Assembly: GCA_015075175.1 (NCBI GenBank)
Contig: JABTUV010000001.1
Span: 124,001 to 188,000, forward strand
Reading direction: 5' to 3'
From: a bacterium
GTDB taxonomy: Bacteria > Hinthialibacterota > Hinthialibacteria > H5-UNCL2
Length of the DNA stretch: 64,000 nucleotides
Position 1 is the stretch's first letter; each line of letters starts with the position of its first letter. Of this stretch, positions 23,548 through 32,654 are shown piece by piece. The notes beneath the pieces are model-generated. The model was not told the origin of the DNA. It worked only from the letters and a program-made list of their open reading frames with translations, and did not search any database. The translations under genes and the position numbers were made by a program.

Positions 23548-26062
23548 CTACCTGGGGCGGCGGGGATAGGCGGCCATGTTGGCCAGCGCCTGGTAGGCGC
23601 CCGGCCGGCGCTCCCGCAGTTGTCGATACCAGACCAGGCTGGTGTAGATGTAGCTGCCCTTGCCTGCGTCGGCGACCAGCCAGCCGGTGGAGAGCGGCTC
23701 GCCGCCCGCGTCGGCCATTGAGACCAGGCGCGTGTAGCGGCTGTCCACCTCGCGCGGGAAGTAGAGGCCCCGTTCCTGGACCCACCCCTGCCAGGCGCCG
23801 GCATCCAGCACGTTGGGCCAGGAGAGCAGCGGATGAGTCGGCTCCAGCAAGGTGACGGGCGCATCCTCCAGCGTGACCCGCTCGCGGCCCAGGACCAGGG
23901 GGTAGGGCGCCAGCTCGCTCTTCCACTCCTCCGTCTTCTGGTACATCACGACCAGGTTGCCGCCCGCGCGGGCATAGTCCAGAAGAAGAGAGTTGTATTG
24001 CGCCAGTTGCGGATGCACGAGATAGGCGCGCAGGTCCACGAAGACGGAGTCGAAGCCGGACAGGTCGACGAAGGGCATGCGCGCGCCGTCCAGCTCGACT
24101 ACGGCCGCGCCCAGGTTTTCCAACGCCTCCGCGAGCGTATCATCGTAACTGGTGAACACGCCTACGGAGAGGCCCGCCGGCAGAGTCGCGTCCAGGATGG
24201 TGATGGGCAGGTCGGCGGCGGCGCTGTGGCGGGCGGAACCTTCCGCCAGGACGAAGACCGAGAAGCGGCCGGTCGGCGTCTCCGAGGTGATGTCGCCGCG
24301 CACGCGCCAGACGGCGGAGCGGCCCGGTTGCAGCGCGTATTCGCGGCTGGCGGGGAAGAGTTCGTGGGCCATGCGCGACACGGTCGTGGGAAAAAAGAGG
24401 CTGAGGCGGCCGTCGCAGGGGACTTCCGTATTGTTGCGGACCTCGACGAAGAACTCGACCGGCCGGGCCGGATCGCCGGTCGCCGGTCGCACCCAGGTGA
24501 GCGCGGGCGGTCGAGCGGATTCCAACTCAGGGACAACGCGCGGGCGTCTCGACCACGCGCGAGAAGAGCGCGCCGTAGGCGCGCGCCGTCACGGTCGCCT
24601 TGAGCGGTGAACGCGGCGGGAAGAGGTCGCGTCGCAACTCCTCCAAGGGCGTGGATACCGGCGCCTCGCTGAAGACCTGGTTGCTGAAGCTGAAGCGCGC
24701 CGACTCTCCCGGCGCCAGCGGCTCGGGGACGCCGGCGACCAGCCCCTGTGACGGCCACTGGAAGGGCAGGAGCATGGCGGCGGTCACGTCGGTGAGCGTG
24801 GCCGGCCCCAGCGCCGTTACCGTGAGCCGGGTCGTAAAGGGCTGCCGTCGCACCAGCGCGGCGTCGTCGCTCTCCAGCATGGCGGACAGACCTGCGCACT
24901 CCCACAGGGCCGCCGAGACGTCCTCGCGCCGCTCGTGGAGGTAGCGCGTGACGGCGCGCTCCAACAGGCGCGTCTCCTCCGACGGTTGTGCGCGTTCGAG
25001 GGGGACGAGGCCGGAGAGCGCGGGCAGGCCGGAGAGGAAGTTGTGCGCCTCCGCCAGGAGGCGCCCCGTCTCCTCGCGCGAGCGCGGCATGGCCGCCGCC
25101 GCCCGCGACAGCGGCGCGTTGCAGGGCGCAAACGCCTCCAACGTGATGGCGGCGCTGGCGTCGTAGAGCGGATAATGTCCGCGCGCGGGCGCGAACCCTT
25201 CCGTCAGCCCCTCGAAAAGGTCGTTTGTGACCTGCTCGCCGGGCGGATAAATCTGCGTGAAATACGTGTAGGTCGCCGAGGGCAAAACGTCGTCGACCAT
25301 TTCCCAGCGGCCCTGACTCTTGTGCTCCTTGAGGGCGGCGGCGGCGATCTCCAGGTACGTTGCGCCGCGCAGGGCGTCCCAAGTTCCCACGGGGACCTTG
25401 ACGTCGTAATCCTCCTGCCCCGTGCTCCAGGGGAGATTGCGGCGCACGAACACGCGCGAGACCTTCCAGGCGGCCAACCCGCGCGTCTTCATCTCGGGAT
25501 ATTCCTGCCGGTTGGCCGCACCCTCGACGGCGGGCAGAAGCAGCGCCGCGATGGCCTGGTGGTGGCCGTGGCCCTGGCCGGGCTGATGGTTGGTGATGAT
25601 CACGTCCGGACGCAGGCTGCGAATGACGACGATCATCTGTTCCAGGGTGCGCTCGCGCCCCCACTTCTCCAGCGTCTCCGCCAGGGTTTTGGAGTAGCCG
25701 AAGTCCTCCAGGTTCATGCAGACGACCTCTTGGGTTCCCAAGAGCTCGGCGGCGGCGCGGGTCTCGCGGGCGCGCAGCACCGCCAGGTCGCCGTAGAGCT
25801 GGCCGCCGATCTCGTTCTGGCCGCCTTCGCCGTAGTTGGCCAGCGCGGTGAAGGTATGCACCCCGCGCGTCAGGCCGTAGTAGGCCAGCGGGGCGCCGTC
25901 CTCGTCGTCGGGATGGGCGGCGAAGCAAAGGAGGCGCAGGTCGTTGGAGGCCCGCAGCACGGCGCGCTGGAAGGCGGCCTCGCCGCGGTCCGGATGGACC
26001 GGCGGCAGCGCCCAGCCGGAAAGCGGGAGGCAAAGACACAGGGCGAGCATGTCCCGCGTCAT
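23548..26062 (-). CDS. PIG-L deacetylase-family secreted protein with C-terminal domain (frameshifted)
   Basis: Reconstructed length about 838 residues. A signal-like N-terminus (MLALCLCLPLSGWALPPVHP) precedes an LmbE/PIG-L domain with the metal motif AHPDDE (LLCFAAHPDDEDGAPLAYYGL), NYGEGGQNEIG and IITNHQPGQGHGHHQA. The C-terminal 400 residues contain beta-sandwich and then a GATase/ThuA-like segment (GNLVVMYQKTEEWKSELAPYPL). A missing base near 24530 splits it. The start at 26062 is chosen for its GGAG RBS and because the upstream in-frame extension lacks a signal peptide. It is predicted to deacetylate N-acetyl sugars outside the cytoplasm; the substrate is unknown. Confidence 0.78.
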
Positions 26063-26077
26063 GGAGAGGCTCCAGGG

Positions 26078-26099
26078 TGTTGCAGGAGGACATGCAACA
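26078..26099. promoter_or_regulatory. Inverted repeat TGTTGCA-N8-TGCAACA
   Basis: Perfect 7-base arms at 26078-26084 and 26093-26099, lying between the predicted -10 box and the RBS of the PIG-L gene. It could be an operator or an mRNA hairpin. Confidence 0.4.
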
Positions 26100-26113
26100 T
26101 GAGATTTTTCCGC

Positions 26114-26142
26114 ATGGTAGAGAGGCTTTCCGGCACTGTCAA
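26114..26142 (-). promoter_or_regulatory. Sigma-70-like promoter for the PIG-L gene
   Basis: TTGACA at 26142-26137, 17-base spacer, TACCAT at 26119-26114, about 52 bases upstream of the start. The -35 is a perfect consensus and the -10 has 4 of 6. Confidence 0.5.
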
Positions 26143-26195
26143 GGCAAGCGGGCGGCTTGCGCGGGGCGGGGTTCTTGGGTAGGATCAACGGCATC

Positions 26196-27377
26196 ATGCC
26201 TGCCCCGCCGGCCGGACTCTTGACGCGGACCGAGTTGGAGGCGCGCGAGCGCGCGCTCCTGGCGCCTTACGCCGTACTGGCCGCCGAGAGCCGCGGCCGC
26301 GTCCATCCCGAGTCCGAGCATCCCCTGCGCACCGCCTTCCAGCGCGACAAGGATCGCATCGTGCACAGTACCGCCTTCCGGCGGCTGGAGTTGAAGACCC
26401 AGGTCTTTGTCACGCACCAATGGGGGCAGTATCGCACGCGCCTCACCCACAGCCTGGAGGTGGCGCAGATTTCGCGCACCATGGCGCGCGCGCTGGCCCT
26501 CAACGAGGACCTGACCGAGGCCATCGCGCTGGCCCATGATCTCGGCCACACCCCCTTCGGCCACGCCGGCGAGGAGGTGTTGTGCGAACTCCTCTCGCGT
26601 TACGGCCGCCGTTTCGAGCACAACGCCCAGTCGCTGCGCGTGGTGGACCTGTTGGAGAAGAAGTACCTGGATTTTCCCGGTCTCAACCTGACCTACGAAG
26701 TGCGCGAGGCGCTGGAGAAGCACAAGAGTCCCTATGACAACGTGGGCGTCGCGGATCAGCCCGCCGGCCATCTGCATCTGGAGGGGCAACTGGTGGACCT
26801 GGCGGATCAGATCGCTTATAACAATCACGACGTGGACGACGGCATCGCCCACGGGCTGGTCGAGGCGGAGGAGCTGGAGGCGGTGCCGCTGTGGGCGGAG
26901 GTGCTTTCGGAGTTAAGACAGAACTATGAGTCGCGCAGCGTGAAGATGCACATCCGCGAGGCGGTGCGGAGGCTGATCAACCTGCTCGTCACCGACGCCA
27001 TTCGAGAGACGGCGCGAAACCTGGCGACGCGGGGGATCGCGTCGCTGTCCGAGGTGAGGGCCTGCGAGACGCGGCTGGTGCGGTTTTCTCTTGAAATGGA
27101 GGTGAAGAACCGGCAGTTGCGGAGCTTTCTTTTCGAGCGGTTGTATCGCCATCCCACCGTGACCGCCGACATCGAGGCGGGCAAGCGGATCGTCGCCGAG
27201 CTGTTCTTGCTGTTCCTGGAGGCTCCCGAGCGCCTGCCCGAGCACATCCGTTACTGGCTGGAAGGACGGGAGGACGACCGGGAGGCGCGGTTGGACGTGG
27301 TGACGGACTACGTGGCGGGCATGACCGACCGCTACGCCACGCAGGAACACGCGCGTCTCCTCGGACGACGGGATTGA
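26196..27377 (+). CDS. dgt: dGTP triphosphohydrolase-like protein (HD domain)
   Basis: 393 residues. HD-domain signature: HSTAFRRLELKTQVF, then RTRLTHSLEVAQISRTMARAL and AIALAHDLGHTPFGHAGEEVL, giving the H...HD metal ligands. RRFEHNAQSLRVVDLLE and DQIAYNNHDVDDGI complete the dGTPase type-2 pattern. It removes triphosphate from dNTPs, controlling the pool. The start at 26196 (MPAPPAGLLTRTELE) leaves a leader shared with the upstream repeat-free gap; an in-frame ATG at 26157 is an alternative. It is divergent from the PIG-L gene, about 130 bases away. Confidence 0.9.
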   Translation: MPAPPAGLLTRTELEARERALLAPYAVLAAESRGRVHPESEHPLRTAFQRDKDRIVHSTAFRRLELKTQVFVTHQWGQYRTRLTHSLEVAQISRTMARALALNEDLTEAIALAHDLGHTPFGHAGEEVLCELLSRYGRRFEHNAQSLRVVDLLEKKYLDFPGLNLTYEVREALEKHKSPYDNVGVADQPAGHLHLEGQLVDLADQIAYNNHDVDDGIAHGLVEAEELEAVPLWAEVLSELRQNYESRSVKMHIREAVRRLINLLVTDAIRETARNLATRGIASLSEVRACETRLVRFSLEMEVKNRQLRSFLFERLYRHPTVTADIEAGKRIVAELFLLFLEAPERLPEHIRYWLEGREDDREARLDVVTDYVAGMTDRYATQEHARLLGRRD

Positions 27378-27432
27378 CGGGATGAGTCGGAAGATTGGGA
27401 TGGGATGGACGGATTGAGGCGACGTGGGCGCC

Positions 27433-27545
27433 CATAGCGGCGACATCCTGCCGCCGGTCTCGGGGACGTCTCGTCCCCGATTCCACCAACCGCGCCGTCT
27501 CGGCTGGACGCCGACACGACCGGCGACAGGATGTCGCCGTTACGC
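27433..27545. repeat. GGCGACATCCTGTCGCC palindromic element
   Basis: GGCGACATCCTGCCGCCGG at the left and CCGGCGACAGGATGTCGCC at the right, with an internal GGGGACGTCTCGTCCCC hairpin. It fills most of the gap between the dGTPase and the BNR gene. Confidence 0.55.
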
Positions 27546-27621
27546 CGTCCGCCTCGCCTGCTTGAGCGTTTCTCCCGCTCGTGCTACGGTTGGGTTGGAC
27601 GCTACCTGCCTGGAGGCCGGC

Positions 27622-28968
27622 GTGAAACATATCTTGCTTTTTCTGGCTCTGCTGGTTTCCCTGCCCGCCCTCGCCGCGCCCTGGAAGGACTCGGGCTATC
27701 GCGGCATCTGGTATTACAATCAGCCCGTGGATACCGAGTACAAGTACAAGTACAGCGGCGGCATGGCGACGTATTGCGCCAATCATATCCCGCACGCCGT
27801 CTACGCGCCGGCGGTCCACAAGACCTTTTTTGTCTACGGCGGGACCGATCCCGGACGCCGGACGCTGTGGGAGACGGTCTCCTATTACGACCACGAGACA
27901 GGCACGCTGGCGGTTCCCACCGTGCTCATGGATAAAGAGACGAGCGACGCGCACGACAATCCGGTCCTCTCCATCGACGGCGACGGCCGTCTCTTCGTAT
28001 TCTGCAGTTCACACGGGACGGGAAGGCCGTCGTACATCTTCCGGAGCAGGACGCCCTACGACATCGAGGAGTGGGACGAGGTACTAAAAACCAATTTCTC
28101 CTATCCGCAGCCGTGGTACATCGAGGGTCAGGGGTTCCTGTTTCTGCAGACGCTCTACAAGCAGGGGCGGCGGTTTCTCTTTTCGCAAACCAGCGCCGAC
28201 GGGATTCACTGGTCCACGCCGGAAGCGTACGCGCAGATCGAGGAGGGGCATTATCAAGTCAGCCGCGCGCACGGGCGGCGCGTGGGGACGTTCTTCAACT
28301 ATCATCCCACCGCGTTTCAGGGAGACCGACGGAAGAAAGGGCTGAACTGGCGGACCAACCTGTATTACATGGAGACCTCCGATTTGGGCCGGACGTGGCG
28401 CAACGTGAAAGGTGAAGTGTTGGACGCGCCGCTCACGGAAGTCGACAATCCCGCGCTGGTGCGCGACTATGAGAAAGACGGCACGCTCATGTACACGTGC
28501 GACCTCAACTATGACGCCGAAGGGCGGCCGATTCTGCTCTACGTCACCGGGCGCACGTGGGAACCGGGGCCGGCGGGCGGTCCGCACGAGTGGACGGTCG
28601 CGCATTGGACGGGAAATGCGTGGGAGTTTTCGGTCGTCACAACGTCGGACAACAACTATGATTTCGGCAGCCTCTACGTCGAAAGGGACGGGACGTGGCG
28701 CGTGATCGGCCCGACGGGCGAAGGACCGCAGCGATACAATCCGGGCGGGGAGATCGCCATGTGGAGCAGTCGTGACGGGGGCAGGAGCTGGAGGAAGGTG
28801 CGCGACGTGACCCAGGGCAGCGAGTTCAATCACGGCTTTGTGCGCCGGCCCATCGACGCACATCCCGACTACTATGCCTACTGGGCGGACGGCGACGGCC
28901 GCGCGCCGTCCGAGTGCCGGCTGTATTTCGAATCAGAAGGGCGACCGGGTGTGGCGCATGCCGTATGA
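27622..28968 (+). CDS. Secreted BNR-repeat protein
   Basis: 448 residues after a GTG start at 27622 (TGGAGG RBS 5 bases upstream). Signal peptide MKHILLFLALLVSLPALA. The mature protein (WKDSGYRGIWYYNQP, YKYKYSGGMATYCANHIPHAVYAP) and motifs such as SADGIHW, SDLGRTW and SRDGGRSW match the BNR_4 family (neuraminidase/polysaccharide-binding six-bladed propellers) seen in polysaccharide-degrading bacteria. BNR_4 proteins are often adjacent to rhamnogalacturonan or fucose processing genes, and an alpha-L-fucosidase follows. The substrate cannot be determined. Confidence 0.8.
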   Translation: MKHILLFLALLVSLPALAAPWKDSGYRGIWYYNQPVDTEYKYKYSGGMATYCANHIPHAVYAPAVHKTFFVYGGTDPGRRTLWETVSYYDHETGTLAVPTVLMDKETSDAHDNPVLSIDGDGRLFVFCSSHGTGRPSYIFRSRTPYDIEEWDEVLKTNFSYPQPWYIEGQGFLFLQTLYKQGRRFLFSQTSADGIHWSTPEAYAQIEEGHYQVSRAHGRRVGTFFNYHPTAFQGDRRKKGLNWRTNLYYMETSDLGRTWRNVKGEVLDAPLTEVDNPALVRDYEKDGTLMYTCDLNYDAEGRPILLYVTGRTWEPGPAGGPHEWTVAHWTGNAWEFSVVTTSDNNYDFGSLYVERDGTWRVIGPTGEGPQRYNPGGEIAMWSSRDGGRSWRKVRDVTQGSEFNHGFVRRPIDAHPDYYAYWADGDGRAPSECRLYFESEGRPGVAHAV

Positions 28969-29007
28969 AATAAGAGCGACGCCGGTCGAGCCGGAGCGCG
29001 TGAAGTG

Positions 29008-29083
29008 ATGTGGGTGCGGCAGCGCTGCCGCCGGGGAGGGACCGGCCCGTCGGCGGCACTGCCGCACTCCACGTGAGGAAGGC
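29008..29083. repeat. GGAGTGCGGC-family inverted pair
   Basis: GTGCGGCAGCGCTGCCGCC faces GGCGGCACTGCCGCACTCCA, separated by about 30 bases. It is a variant of the family at 35153-35267. Confidence 0.5.
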
Positions 29084-29187
29084 CCATGGACTTATACAGG
29101 AAGGAGCGTCTGCGATGCTGGCGCGAGTGTTTATCATAGTAGCCACGCTGTTCAGCGTGGCCGCACTTGCCACCCAAGGAGATCCCC

Positions 29188-30856
29188 ATGTCCGATCCCT
29201 GGAACGATCCGCGCACCGAGTGGTTCCGCGAGGCCAAGTTCGGCCTCTTCATCCACTGGGGCCTCTACGCCATCCCCGCCGGCGAGTGGAAGGACCAGAA
29301 GGCGACCTTTTACGCCGAGTGGATCATGAAGCAGGCCAATATTGCCTCCCGTGAGTACGAACCGCTGGCCAAGCAGTGGAATCCCGTCAAGTTCAACGCG
29401 CGCGAGTGGGTGGGCGTGGCCAAGGCGGCGGGGATGAAGTATCTCGTGATCACCGCCAAGCATCACGATGGATTCTCGATGTATGACACGAAACTCTCCG
29501 ACTACAACGTGGTCAAGGCCACGCCCTGGGGCAAGGACCCGATGAAGGACCTGGCGGCGGCGTGCCGGGAGGCGGGCATCACGTTTTGTTTCTATTATTC
29601 CGATCCCGACTGGCATCATCCGAGTTTCCTGCGAAGTACTCGCAGGGCGGCTTTCACGGCGATCCAAGTCCGAGCGCCGATCTGGAAAAATACGTCGCGT
29701 TCATGCAGGGGCAGGTGCGCGAACCTTGACCAACTACGGTCCCATCGGGATCGTGGTTTGACGGCGGGGAGCGTTCCGCGACGAGCCGATGGCGGAGCTT
29801 TTGCACGCGCAGGAGACCATCGATCTGGTCAAGTCGATCCAACCTAACTGTCTCGTCAACAATCGGCTGGGTCTGCCGGCGGATTACGGCACGCCCGAGC
29901 AGTACATACCGGGCAGGAAGCCGCAGCATCTCTTTGAAGTCTGCATGACGACCAATGGGCATTGGGGCTACAACAAGTATGACGACAATTGGAAGTCGGC
30001 GGAGACGCTGGTGCGCAACCTGGCGGACATCGCGGGCAAGGGCGGCAACTATCTTCTGAACGTGGGGCCGACGGCGGAGGGCGTCTTTCCGCCGGCGGTC
30101 GTGCCCATATTAAAAGAGGTCGGCGCATGGCTGGCGGTCAATGGCGAGTCGATCTACGGCACGGGACCGGGGCCGTTCGCCAAACTGCCGTGGGGACGCT
30201 GCACGGCCAAGCCGGGCCGGCTCTATCTGCACGTGTTCGACTGGCCGAAGGGCGCTCTGGAGGTGCCCGGGTTAACCAATAAGACGGGCAAGGCGTGGCT
30301 CTTGTCCGACCCGGAGAAAAAGCCGCTTGCGGTGGAGCGGAAGAGCGGGGACACGGTCGTCATTACGGTCCCCGAGGCGGCGCCCGACAAGATCGACTCC
30401 GTGATCGTCTTGGAGATCGAGGGCGAGCCGAACGTAGTCGCCATGCCGATCCGGGCGGACGGGGACGGCCGGATCGTACTGCTCGCGGGCGACGCGGAGA
30501 TCGCGGGTGAAACGGCCCGTCTGGAGAGCCGCGGGCGGGAGGAGAACATCGGGTTCTGGACCGATCCCGCGGACCGGGTCGGCTGGAGATTTGAAGTCGG
30601 TCGCCCCGGTACGTACCGCGTGGCGATTCGCGTGGCGTGCGCGACCGGCTCGGAGGGGGCGGAATACACGGTCAAGGTCGGCGGCCGGTTGCTTTCCGGC
30701 AAGGTCGCCTCGACGGGGGGCTGGGACAAATTCGTGGACGTGTCGCTGGGCGAGTTCACCTTTGAGCAGGCCGGCGTGTACGCGTTGACGGTCGTGCCCA
30801 AGAATAATCCCGGCGGCGCGGTGATGAATCTGGCGCGGATCACGCTGACGCCGTAG
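29188..30856 (+). CDS. Alpha-L-fucosidase, GH29 (frameshifted)
   Basis: About 556 residues. The GH29 core is FGLFIHWGLYAIPAGEW, MKYLVITAKHHDGFSMYDTK, CFYYSDPDWHHP, and GIVWFDGGE whose Asp is the catalytic nucleophile. A C-terminal beta-domain of about 200 residues ends with WDKFVDVSLGEFTFEQAGVY, a carbohydrate-binding-like sandwich. Frames shift near 29630, 29720 and 29760. The ATG at 29188 has a strong AAGGAG RBS. A signal-peptide-like ORF begins at 29115 in another frame, so the true enzyme may be exported. It follows the BNR protein gene. Confidence 0.85.
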
Positions 30857-30860
30857 GTTG

Positions 30861-30963
30861 TCATTTCGACCGCAGCTGACATTTCGACCGCAGGGAGAAA
30901 TCTCCCGGCTCGTGCGCCGGCCCGCCGCAGAAAGGCAGGATTTCCCCCGGCGGTCGAAATGAC
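30861..30963. repeat. TGTCATTTCGACCG mini-element with terminal inverted repeats
   Basis: Left arms CATTTCGACCGCAGGGAGAA (and a duplicated start) and right arm reading CATTTCGACCGCCGGGGGAA in the complement. Same family as the copy at 41355-41442. It lies 6 bases after the fucosidase stop. Confidence 0.65.
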
Positions 30964-31088
30964 AGCTTTGTCTCTGGAGAAACCGGCTGGGAAGCGTTCT
31001 ACGGCGGGCCCGGACTTGGCGAGTGGCGTGACCTCGGTTAGGCTCGATGCGTTTAGATAAGAAAGCCTGACGGCAGGGAGGTGGATGG

Positions 31089-31865
31089 ATGGGGAGAAAA
31101 AATGGAGGTATGATGCGACTCATTCTCGCGGGGCTGGCGTGTCTGATTCTGTGCGGGCAGGCTGGGGCGGCCGAACCGGCCCCCGCGTCGGTGCTTCCCG
31201 CCAGCGTGGACTTGCGGCCCGAGTTCGAAAAGTGGGGGTTGTCGCCGCGGGGGCAGGGCGAGCGCGGGACCTGCTCGGTGTTCGTGACCGTGGAGGCGCT
31301 CGAGTTCGTGCTGGCCCGGCAACGGGGACGCGGCCAGCGGCTCTCAGTCGAATACCTCAACTGGGCCGCCAACCAGGGGTGGGGCGTGAGTCGGGCCGAC
31401 GGCAGCTTCTTTCGCGACTGCCTGCGCGGTTACAAATACTACGGCATCTGCCCGGAAGAGGACCTGCCCTACCGGGACACCTTCGACCCGGACCTGGTCC
31501 CCTCCGAGGCGGCCATCGCCAAGGCGACGGAGATTTGGGCGCACGGATTTCAAGTGCGCTGGATCAAGTTCTGGAACCGGCAGAAGGGGCTTTCCGACGG
31601 CGATCTTGTCCAGGTCAAGCAGGTCCTGGCCAAGGGTTATCCGGTCGCGGCGGGTTCCGACCACAGCCGGCTGCTGGTCGGCTACCGGGACGATCCGCGG
31701 CGGCCGGGGGGCGGGGTTTTTATCGCGCTGGATTCGGCGGCGGTGCGCTACACGCGGCTGGACTACGCGTGGGCCAAGGCCAACTTGAACGATCTTTACT
31801 GGATCGAGGGTCCGCCGGCTGGGCCGGAGAAGAGCGCGGAAGGCCGGCGGCCGCGCCGGGGATAA
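31089..31865 (+). CDS. Papain-like (C1 family) secreted peptidase
   Basis: 258 residues with signal peptide (LILAGLACLILCGQAGAA). Papain-fold landmarks: SVDLRPEFEKWGLSPRGQGERGTCSVFVTVEALE, where the catalytic Cys follows a Gln as in QGxxGxC, and a His-containing AAGSDHSRLLVGYRDDPRRPGGGVFIALDSAA. The Cys context (GTCSVF) differs from the usual GSCWAF and the His block is altered (DHSRLLVGY). It may therefore be a low-specificity or inactive member. Starts at 31089 and 31113 are both possible. It ends upstream of a perfect terminator hairpin. Confidence 0.68.
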   Translation: MGRKNGGMMRLILAGLACLILCGQAGAAEPAPASVLPASVDLRPEFEKWGLSPRGQGERGTCSVFVTVEALEFVLARQRGRGQRLSVEYLNWAANQGWGVSRADGSFFRDCLRGYKYYGICPEEDLPYRDTFDPDLVPSEAAIAKATEIWAHGFQVRWIKFWNRQKGLSDGDLVQVKQVLAKGYPVAAGSDHSRLLVGYRDDPRRPGGGVFIALDSAAVRYTRLDYAWAKANLNDLYWIEGPPAGPEKSAEGRRPRRG

Positions 31866-31869
31866 ACGG

Positions 31870-31893
31870 AATGGGACCGATGGGACCGATGGG
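31870..31893. repeat. ATGGGACC(G) array
   Basis: AATGGGACCGATGGGACCGATGGGACC, three tandem nonamers immediately after the peptidase gene. Confidence 0.6.
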
Positions 31894-31937
31894 ACCAGCC
31901 CGGGTGGGATAGAAGACCGGCAGGGGCGGCTAAAAGC

Positions 31938-31972
31938 GAGAATGCGCGGCGGGCGCCGCGCATTCTCTTTTT
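31938..31972. terminator. Rho-independent bidirectional terminator
   Basis: A perfect 14-base stem (GAGAATGCGCGGCG at 31938-31951 and its complement at 31954-31967) with a 2-base loop and a T-run after it. It separates the convergent peptidase gene (plus) and the next minus-strand gene. Confidence 0.8.
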
Positions 31973-31998
31973 CGGGGTCGTGGGGTTGGGCTGCGCCG

Positions 31999-32475
31999 TC
32001 AGTGGCTGGGCGGCTCCTCGCGCAAGACCCAGCGCGGCTGCAGGACGACCATGCCCTTGTCGATCTTCACTCCCGCGAAGCTTTTCTTTTCGTCGTTGAA
32101 GGTGGCCGTCACGTCGTAGCTGCCCGCCGGCAGCTTGGCGTAAAGCCACGGGCCGGAAGTGGTTACGTCCAGGAGCTTGTCGCCGTCGGACCCGCTGATC
32201 ACGATGTGGACGTTGGCCAGATACTCGCGATTGGTACCCGCGCAGTTGACTTTGAGGGTGAAGCCCTTGGCCTTGGCCTTCTCCTCCATCTTCTGCCGGT
32301 CTACCACCCCCACGCCGCCGTGCATGTAGGCGATGCCCGCCTCCGACTTGCCCTTGACGATGCCGTCCTCGTCCATCTTGGCCTCGCCGGCCCAACCTCC
32401 TGCGGCGCAGAGAGCGAAAAGCCCACAAACGGCCAGTACGAACAGGGATGCGTTGATTCTGTGACTCAACATCAA
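31999..32475 (-). CDS. Secreted carboxypeptidase-regulatory-like protein
   Basis: 158 residues. Signal peptide (INASLFVLAVCGLFALCAAGGWA). The body carries YMHGGVGVVDRQKMEEKAKAKGFTLKVNCAG, VHIVISGSDGDKLLDVTTSGPWLYAKLPAGSYDVTATFNDEKKSFAGVKI, resembling a carboxypeptidase-regulatory/transthyretin-like beta sandwich (LPAGSYDVTATF). No enzymatic motif. Its function is unknown. Confidence 0.6.
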   Translation of the reverse strand: MMLSHRINASLFVLAVCGLFALCAAGGWAGEAKMDEDGIVKGKSEAGIAYMHGGVGVVDRQKMEEKAKAKGFTLKVNCAGTNREYLANVHIVISGSDGDKLLDVTTSGPWLYAKLPAGSYDVTATFNDEKKSFAGVKIDKGMVVLQPRWVLREEPPSH

Positions 32476-32611
32476 CTTGCTCCTCCTTTCGGGGGAATCT
32501 CGCCCCCACCTGCCATGATCGGTTCACGTCCCCAAGTCGTAACGATCAGGACGCGTGTTCCGGTTGATACCGGATATAACGACGGGGCGGGGGCGTTGGA
32601 CGGGGAAACCG

Positions 32612-32650
32612 GCGCAGTCCAGAGGCGGCAGCAGGCAGCCGCAGTCCATA
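32612..32650. repeat. GGACTGCGGCTGC repeat downstream of the radical-SAM-like gene
   Basis: GCAGTCCAGAGGCGGCAGCA then GGCAGCCGCAGTCCA. On the minus strand it starts 4-6 bases after the reconstructed TGA stop. Confidence 0.55.
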
Positions 32651-32654
32651 CCGG

